Of a stretch of 11,290 nucleotides of DNA, positions 6,204 to 11,290 are shown piece after piece; the stretch's first letter is position 1, and each line of letters starts with the position of its first letter. The DNA is from Hyphochytrium catenoides (Eukaryota > Sar > Hyphochytriomycetes > Hyphochytriales > Hyphochytriaceae). The notes under the pieces were generated by a model. It was given only the letters and a program-made list of their open reading frames with translations. It made no database searches and was not told where the DNA came from. The stretch is taken from positions 9,163-20,452 of the forward strand of contig FLMG01000308.1 in NCBI GenBank assembly GCA_900088475.1, written 5' to 3'. The translations under genes and the position numbers were made by a program.

Positions 6204-9200
6204 ACGTTGTTGGAGCAGATTCTTGAGAAGAGTGTTCCGTCGTACTATTTCTCCTTGAAGCTTCTTTACCACCCGACCAATCCGTTGCTCCTGTGCTCGA
6301 GCCTCCTGAGACATCTTGCCAATGGCAGACCGTAGCTGAGTGATACAAGAGAGATAGCTCTGCAACTTTCTCTCTTTCTCCACACCTTCTTCTTCTTTTT
6401 GCCGAAGAAGATGGCGCAGCTCTTCCCTCTCTTTCTCCTTCATCTGCATAAGAGAAAGGAGCTTCTCCTGCTCTTCACTCTTTCTCTGCAGCTCTGCTCT
6501 AAAGAGATTATTATCTCTCTCAAACTCTGCCAGCGCTTGCTGCAAGAAAGAGTACTGCTGAGAAATGGAATTGAGCAGACTGTTCCTCTCTTCCCGCTGC
6601 TTCTCGGCTTCCACTAGCTGCTGCCGTAAGGCTTCCTCTCTGAACTTCGCCTGCTGCAACTCGTGCTCCTTCTGCTCAAGAGCCGAACTTAGCTTATCTT
6701 TTTCTTCCCGGATAGCACTAGAGGCGGTCTCCGAGAGGGCACACTGTTGTCTCAAGTTCTCCACTTCCGCTATTAACTCCTGAAGTTTGTCTTCCTTTTC
6801 ACTTAACAACGCCGATAAGTCGTGGCACTGTTGTTCAACTGCTTCTTTCTCTCTTCTGAGTCTCTCTTCCTCGTCTTCTGCTTGCATACGACGATAGGTC
6901 TCCTCCTGATAGGCAGCTTCCAGGCGTTGAAGGGTCGCCACTTCCTTGAGAAGCTTTGCCTTGGCGTCCCTCTCTTTAGAGATAGCGGAGAAGGATGCGG
7001 CCAACTCTCTCTCCAGTTCTTTCACCTGCATCTTCTGTCTATCAAGTTCTGCGGCCAGCCTATTGCTAAGATCCTTGCTTTTACCACGAGCTTCACCTAA
7101 TTCTGACAATTGAGAATCCAGTCCCTGCACCTCAGCCGAAAATGCTGAAAGCATTCCTTCGAGCTCGGCTTTCTCTCGTTCTAGACGAAGGATATCTTCT
7201 TCTTTTTGCCTCGCGGCTGCCTGCGATTGTAAAAGCCTGCTTTCTCCCGTCTCCAATTCTAATCTGGTAGCTGCGAGCTTCGCGTTGATCCTGCTGATCT
7301 CTTCCTCCTTTTCTCGGCATAATACCCTTAGGCTCTCTTTCTCACTTCTTTCTTTCTCAGTTTCATGCCTGAGGCTTTCTAGTTCCTTCTGCAAGGTTTT
7401 TGTCGTGAGCTCCTTTAGCTGCACCACTTCCGCACAAAGACGCCTATTGTCGGTTCTGAGAGAGGCCAAGAGCTCTTCAATGGCTTCAAACGGCTCCTCA
7501 CTGACTTTGCTCTCTAAGCTCTGTAGGTGTGCACTAGCGTTCAAAGCGTTAAAGTCGAATGTTGAGACCGCCGCGTCAGGACCGAAGAAGGTGCCAAAGA
7601 GGGCGTTGGCATAAGCTTTGTTCTCTTTAAGTTGTTGCTGCAAAAATTTCAGGGTTTGCCGGAGGTGAGACAATGTGGCAGCGTGCTCTCGCTCCTTCTC
7701 TGCTTGAGCGACTCGGTCATCCTCTTTCTTGGCTCTCAGTTGTAGCAGCTCTGCCTCGTACTCCGCCTTTAAGGTGGACAAGCTAGAGGCATGTTCGCGC
7801 ACACTGGCTTCTCTTTGCTGCTTGTTAGAAGGCCGCATACGGGAATTAAAAGAGACAAGAACATTAGTTCTGAAAGTGCAGTTAAGGCGCAGTCAATTCT
7901 TGCTTGCCTGCTGCAGAGTGTAGATCGCCTCCTCCTTCTCCTTAACTTGGCCTCTTAGCTCGCTTATTGTTCTTTCCAGGGCTCTAAGCTCAGCCTTGCT
8001 TTCCTGTATCAAGCAGATGTTAGTTGAGCTCATTTGCTTGAATGTGCTATCAACTCTCATGGTCCAGCCAACTTCAGAGATGCTTTCGATAGTCTCTGTA
8101 CCTTTAGCTCCTCGTCTGGTTGGAGTGACATGGAAGACGCCTTCGAAGAACCGCGAAGCAGACGGAGCTGTCGCCTAAGGTCTTGCACCATGGTTTCCTT
8201 TTGGTGGCTAAGGTCTAGCAGTTCATCTTCAGCATTTCTTAGCGCTGTGGTCTTTTGGCGAAGCTCCTTCTCTTTGAGGGCCAACTGTAAGCGGAACGGT
8301 TAAAAGGGTTTGTACTGAATGACCAAGGAAATAATGGAGTGGACATGCGCACCTTGCTCTTCATGCCATTCAGCTCTACGGTGGCAGCCTCCAACTGGTC
8401 TTTAAGTATTCTGGCCTCCTCGTCTAGCTCCCTCTCCCTTAGCCGCTGAGCGTCAATCAAACGTGGCCTCGCCGTGCTACCTGCACTCTCGAACTCAGAC
8501 AAAGTCCTTCTTGACTCCTCACTCTCTCTTTTTAAGGTTTCACACGTCTTTCGTAACGTGCCCTTTTCCTCTTTCCAATTGCGCTGCAACTCACTTAGTT
8601 TGGCCTCCGTCGTGGCCAGAGAGGTTACCAGTCGCTCCTTTTCTGCTCTCTGGTGCATAAGTTCTCTCTCTGCATCTTGGCGTGCTAGTGTGAGAGTTTC
8701 CAAATGCTGCTTTTGATGGCGATGTTCTCTTTCAAGAGCCTCGTAGCGCAGCCTCCACTCCCGCTCCCGCTCTCTCTCTGCGGCAAAGGATAGCCGGTGC
8801 TCTTCGTCTAAGGCTTTCTGTGTGGCTAGACGGTCTTTCTCGTACTTCACAGCTTCATAGTCTCGTGTTAAAGTCCGAATGTTCTCCTTTTCCTTCTGTA
8901 AGTCAGCTTCCAGGGCTTTAATCCGCTCCTCCCTTCTACGCTTGAGATCCTCCAACTCCTCGCGCTCTCTTTCAAGGGCTCGGTTGGCTGACTCATTTAG
9001 CTGACGCGACCTCTCTAATTCATCTCTCCACTTTTTTTTATCCCGTCGAAGTCCCTCCAGCTCCGCAATGTGAAGGTTCGACCTCGTCCTTGTGGCCTCT
9101 GCTTCCTCTTTTTCTCTTTGCAGCTCTCTTTTTAGTTGCAAGACCTCCTCCTCCTTTTCTGTGGCTAATTTTCTGGCAACAGCTAGGTCCGCAGTAAGGG

Positions 9201-11290
9201 TATCTAAAGAACGCTGCAGCTGTGAGATCCGGAGAGAAAGATCGGCCTGTTCCTTTTGACTCTCTCTTCTTTCGTCCTCCGCCTTCTTCAGCTCCTTTTT
9301 GAGCCTTTGCACTTCCATCTGCTGTTGTGAAAGGTCTGCCGTCAAGCTGCTGATGCGGTCGGAAGATATTTTTATACGTGTGCTCTCCCTTTTCTCCCGC
9401 TCCTCCAGGCCTTCTATTGTGGCAGATGCCGTCTGAAGGTCTGTCAAAGATGCCGAAAGTTGCGCGGAAAGCGACTTAACTTGTTCCCGAGCGATCTGGC
9501 AATAAAAGATGAGACGGAAGTTCACATACAAGAGGTTAGACGGATTCCCGGGACAAAAACGCCAACACCAACTCAGCTAAGGAGCGTAGGGAAAAACCCA
9601 AGAGACAGTAGAGAGCAATAAAACTCTAAAGTTAACAGCATGGCAAATCGATGACAGACCTGTAGCTCCTGCTGCAATTGCGAGGCCTGTCTTTCCGATT
9701 TCGCATCTTTGTCCGACCTTAATCTCTGAAGCTCCGCCTCGTGAGCAGTAAGAAGCGTTCGTCGCTCCTGCTTGAGCCGAAAGACCTCTCCTTCCAGAGC
9801 AGGGAGCCGAACAAGCTAGGGGCAGAAGAGTAGGATGCCATATATCAGCATTGCCCCGTCATAAACACTTTCCCGAAGGACGATATGCGACTGACGCTGC
9901 TAATCTTTTCAAACCTCTGAGCTACGTACCTTCAGCTCTTGCAGCTCCTGTTGAACTTCTCGAGCTTCTGCTTTTACTCTTCTCTGTTCGTCAATGGCGT
10001 GCTCTGCCTCCCGCTTTGCGGCGTGGAGGACTTTTTGGGTCTCCGTCAAGGTATCTTCAAGGGAGCCCAGTTTCGTATCAGCATCCAACTTCTCTGCTAG
10101 GACTTTTTGGAGCCGAGTATTGATCTCATCCAGCTGAACGTGACGAGAGACAGTCAGGCTAAATATATCGAAACCCCCCACGCTCTCTACCACATGCCCA
10201 GCCAATACCTTACCTCTATCTTAACTGCCTGGTGCTCTCTGCGCTCCCTGTCCATGTCTTCTCCAAGCCTCTGATAGTCACGAGTAAGGTCGGCGAGCTT
10301 CCTCTCAGTCTCAGCCTGAGCTTTTAGGGCTGTTTGCGATGTTGTTACTGATGGTTTTAGTGCAGCAATCTCCGCCTTCAGTTGTACGATACACTGGAAA
10401 GGAATGAATAAGAAGAAAAGGAAAAGATGAGGCCTCTCCCTGCGTTATACCTCGATATATCCTCTTACCTCCTTGTATTGAATGCACTGCGTCTCCAGGT
10501 TCTTACGTTCTACAGCCATACTTTCACTCTCTGACTGAACTTGCTGCAGTTCTTTTTTGACATGTTGAAGCTGCGTTTCTAAAGATGAGGCCAAAAGGGC
10601 AGACCTCGCATCGTTCTCATTTATTTTCTGTCTGAGTTCTCTAAGCTCTTCCTGAGCTCTATCATGCAGCTCTCTCTGCATCTGCTTAGCTTCAGCCGAG
10701 CTTTGGGCACTTCTTTTCAGCTGCTGCAGCTCTACTTTCAGAGCTTTGTTTTCGGTCTGCGCATTAGACAGTTGGTCCTAGGTCCAGGACATGTTAGACT
10801 GTGGCTAGTGCTAGTATAAGACACACAGACCTCTTAAGCGCTTACCTTAACAAGAGCACACTCTTCTTCAGCCTCTTGAACCATGGTTTTCATTCTTGCT
10901 TTGAGCGCGTCCAAGCTCTGAGCGTGATGCTTTTCTCTCTGTTCAAGGACTTCAGCCGAACTACGTGCAAGTTCCTCCTGGGCTTCTTCCAGAGCCCGCT
11001 GACGAGTTTTTAGCTCTTTATTCTCAAGCTCTAATGCTGCTACGGAGCTCTGCAGAATGTCGCAGCTCTCCCTCTGTTGGCTTAGTTCCTCCGTCACCTG
11101 CTTGTGACGGTTAAGTAGTGACTGGTACTCCACTTTCTCCTTTGCTGCCAACGAGTTAGCGCGGTCTAAAAGGTCCTGTAGTCTTTGAGATTCAGCGGTC
11201 AGCTGCCCCTTGCCCTTCTCCACCTCCAGCGCTTTCAACTCTACATCCGCAATCTGTTTCTGTAGCGAGGCATGGAGTTCCCTCATCTCC
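5898..11290 (-). CDS. long coiled-coil protein, 3' part of gene (nine exons), 5' end off the window
   Basis: Exons in transcript order: 11290-10846, 10777-10469, 10393-10214, 10133-9930, 9815-9660, 9495-8353, 8284-8102, 8003-7908, 7820-5898. Joined, they read open for at least 1545 residues to TGA at 5900-5898. The product is rich in Glu, Lys, Arg, Gln and Leu with near-continuous heptad-like spacing of Leu and very few Pro or Gly, which indicates a long alpha-helical rod. Introns are 68-164 bases, every one phase 0. Donors are gtaagc, gtaaga, gtaagg, gtacgt, gtctgt, gtgcgc, gtacag and one gcaagc. The ATG at 11286 is probably internal because coding continues to the edge. Exons such as 10393-10214 and 9815-9660 lack a start of their own and are recognised only by splice sites and the shared frame. 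I cannot assign a family: golgins, centrosomal or rootlet proteins, and myosin-like rods all look like this by composition, and I see no GRIP, PACT or motor domain. Confidence 0.85.
6204..7820 (-). other. C-terminal coiled-coil rod with an internal non-coil island
   Basis: The first 539 codons of the last exon continue the rod (window residues 906-1444). They are interrupted once, at 7616-7527 (window residues 974-1003), by a hydrophobic, aromatic segment including ALFGTFFGPDAAVSTFDF. The heptad pattern then resumes and ends in a basic stretch (IVRRNTLLKNLLQQRR). The start at 7820 follows a NAGNAG acceptor (aag|cag|), so one Gln may be included or omitted. Confidence 0.75.
7821..7907 (-). other. 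GC-AG intron in the coiled-coil gene
   Basis: The exon 8003-7908 ends CAGCAG and the next bases are gcaagc, the standard form of a GC donor (AG|GCAAG). No GT lies before the in-frame TGA a few codons later. Reading through would end the protein, while splicing to 7820 restores the 640-codon final exon in phase 0. A likely branch sequence, aactaat, lies about 45 bases from the acceptor. The 3' end is a NAGNAG tandem (7822-7821 or 7819-7818). Confidence 0.7.
8353..9495 (-). other. central coiled-coil exon (381 residues)
   Basis: This exon starts with IAREQVKSL after ttgccag and ends MKSK before gtgcgc. It encodes window residues 432-812 as a nearly uninterrupted rod with abundant Glu/Arg/Lys and regularly spaced Leu. 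Charge-dense runs such as AEREREREWRLR stand out. A short break, SAGSTARPRL (around 8463-8492), holds the only Gly-Pro-containing flexible segment in the exon and may be a hinge. No Cys pairs, metal sites or catalytic motifs are visible. Confidence 0.8.

Noticed and set aside
5833-8716. Many + strand open frames of 60-110 codons opposite the coiled-coil gene
   Set aside because: They are antisense shadows: coding sequence rich in Glu, Lys, Leu and Gln codons gives stop-poor complementary frames. Their translations are Ser/Leu/Phe/Cys-rich with no domain character.
1-11290. Mobile element, CRISPR array, viral insertion or bacterial-type operon
   Set aside because: I saw no terminal inverted repeats, transposase or reverse transcriptase motifs, or regularly spaced repeats. 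Both genes are ordinary intron-containing eukaryotic genes.

Overview
This window is nuclear DNA of a eukaryote. Its two long genes are broken by many short GT-AG introns of about 70-490 bases. The coding exons use the standard genetic code and both genes end in TGA. There is no operon, Shine-Dalgarno or prokaryotic mobile-element signature. The recognisable kinase is a MOK/LF4-type (RCK family) kinase, a family tied to cilia and flagella. That suggests a flagellated microbial eukaryote or a ciliated lineage, but I cannot name the organism from the sequence.

Layout, left to right. Bases 1-1162 hold no convincing gene. The first 138 bases form an open frame that could be the 3' end of a neighbour, followed by a strongly purine-biased GA microsatellite (352-560) and then the presumed upstream region of the kinase gene. 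Bases 1163-4768 (+) are the MOK-like kinase. I rebuilt it as 11 exons by matching exon ends to the conserved kinase core. It has all catalytic motifs, a TEY activation loop and a long low-complexity tail of about 255 residues. One junction in the tail (around 3501-3785) is unresolved, and an alternative last exon at 5101-5169 is possible. Bases 4769-5897 lie between two convergent genes and show no gene; the first 250 bases are purine-rich.

Bases 5898-11290 (-) are the 3' part of a second gene that runs off the right edge. It encodes at least 1545 residues, almost entirely coiled coil, ending in a 101-residue Ser/Pro-rich tail. I resolve nine exons. All eight introns are phase 0 and each interrupts directly after an AAG, GAG or CAG codon; one intron has a GC donor.

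How they work together: MOK/LF4 kinases limit the length of cilia/flagella in several protists (known for the family). Long coiled-coil proteins are common at basal bodies, rootlets and the Golgi, so a shared ciliary role is possible, but only tail-to-tail adjacency supports it here. I see no mobile element, CRISPR, RNA gene or clearly new system. The most interesting signals concern gene architecture: the strict phase-0 intron pattern, the GC-AG intron, and splice-site ambiguities in both genes.
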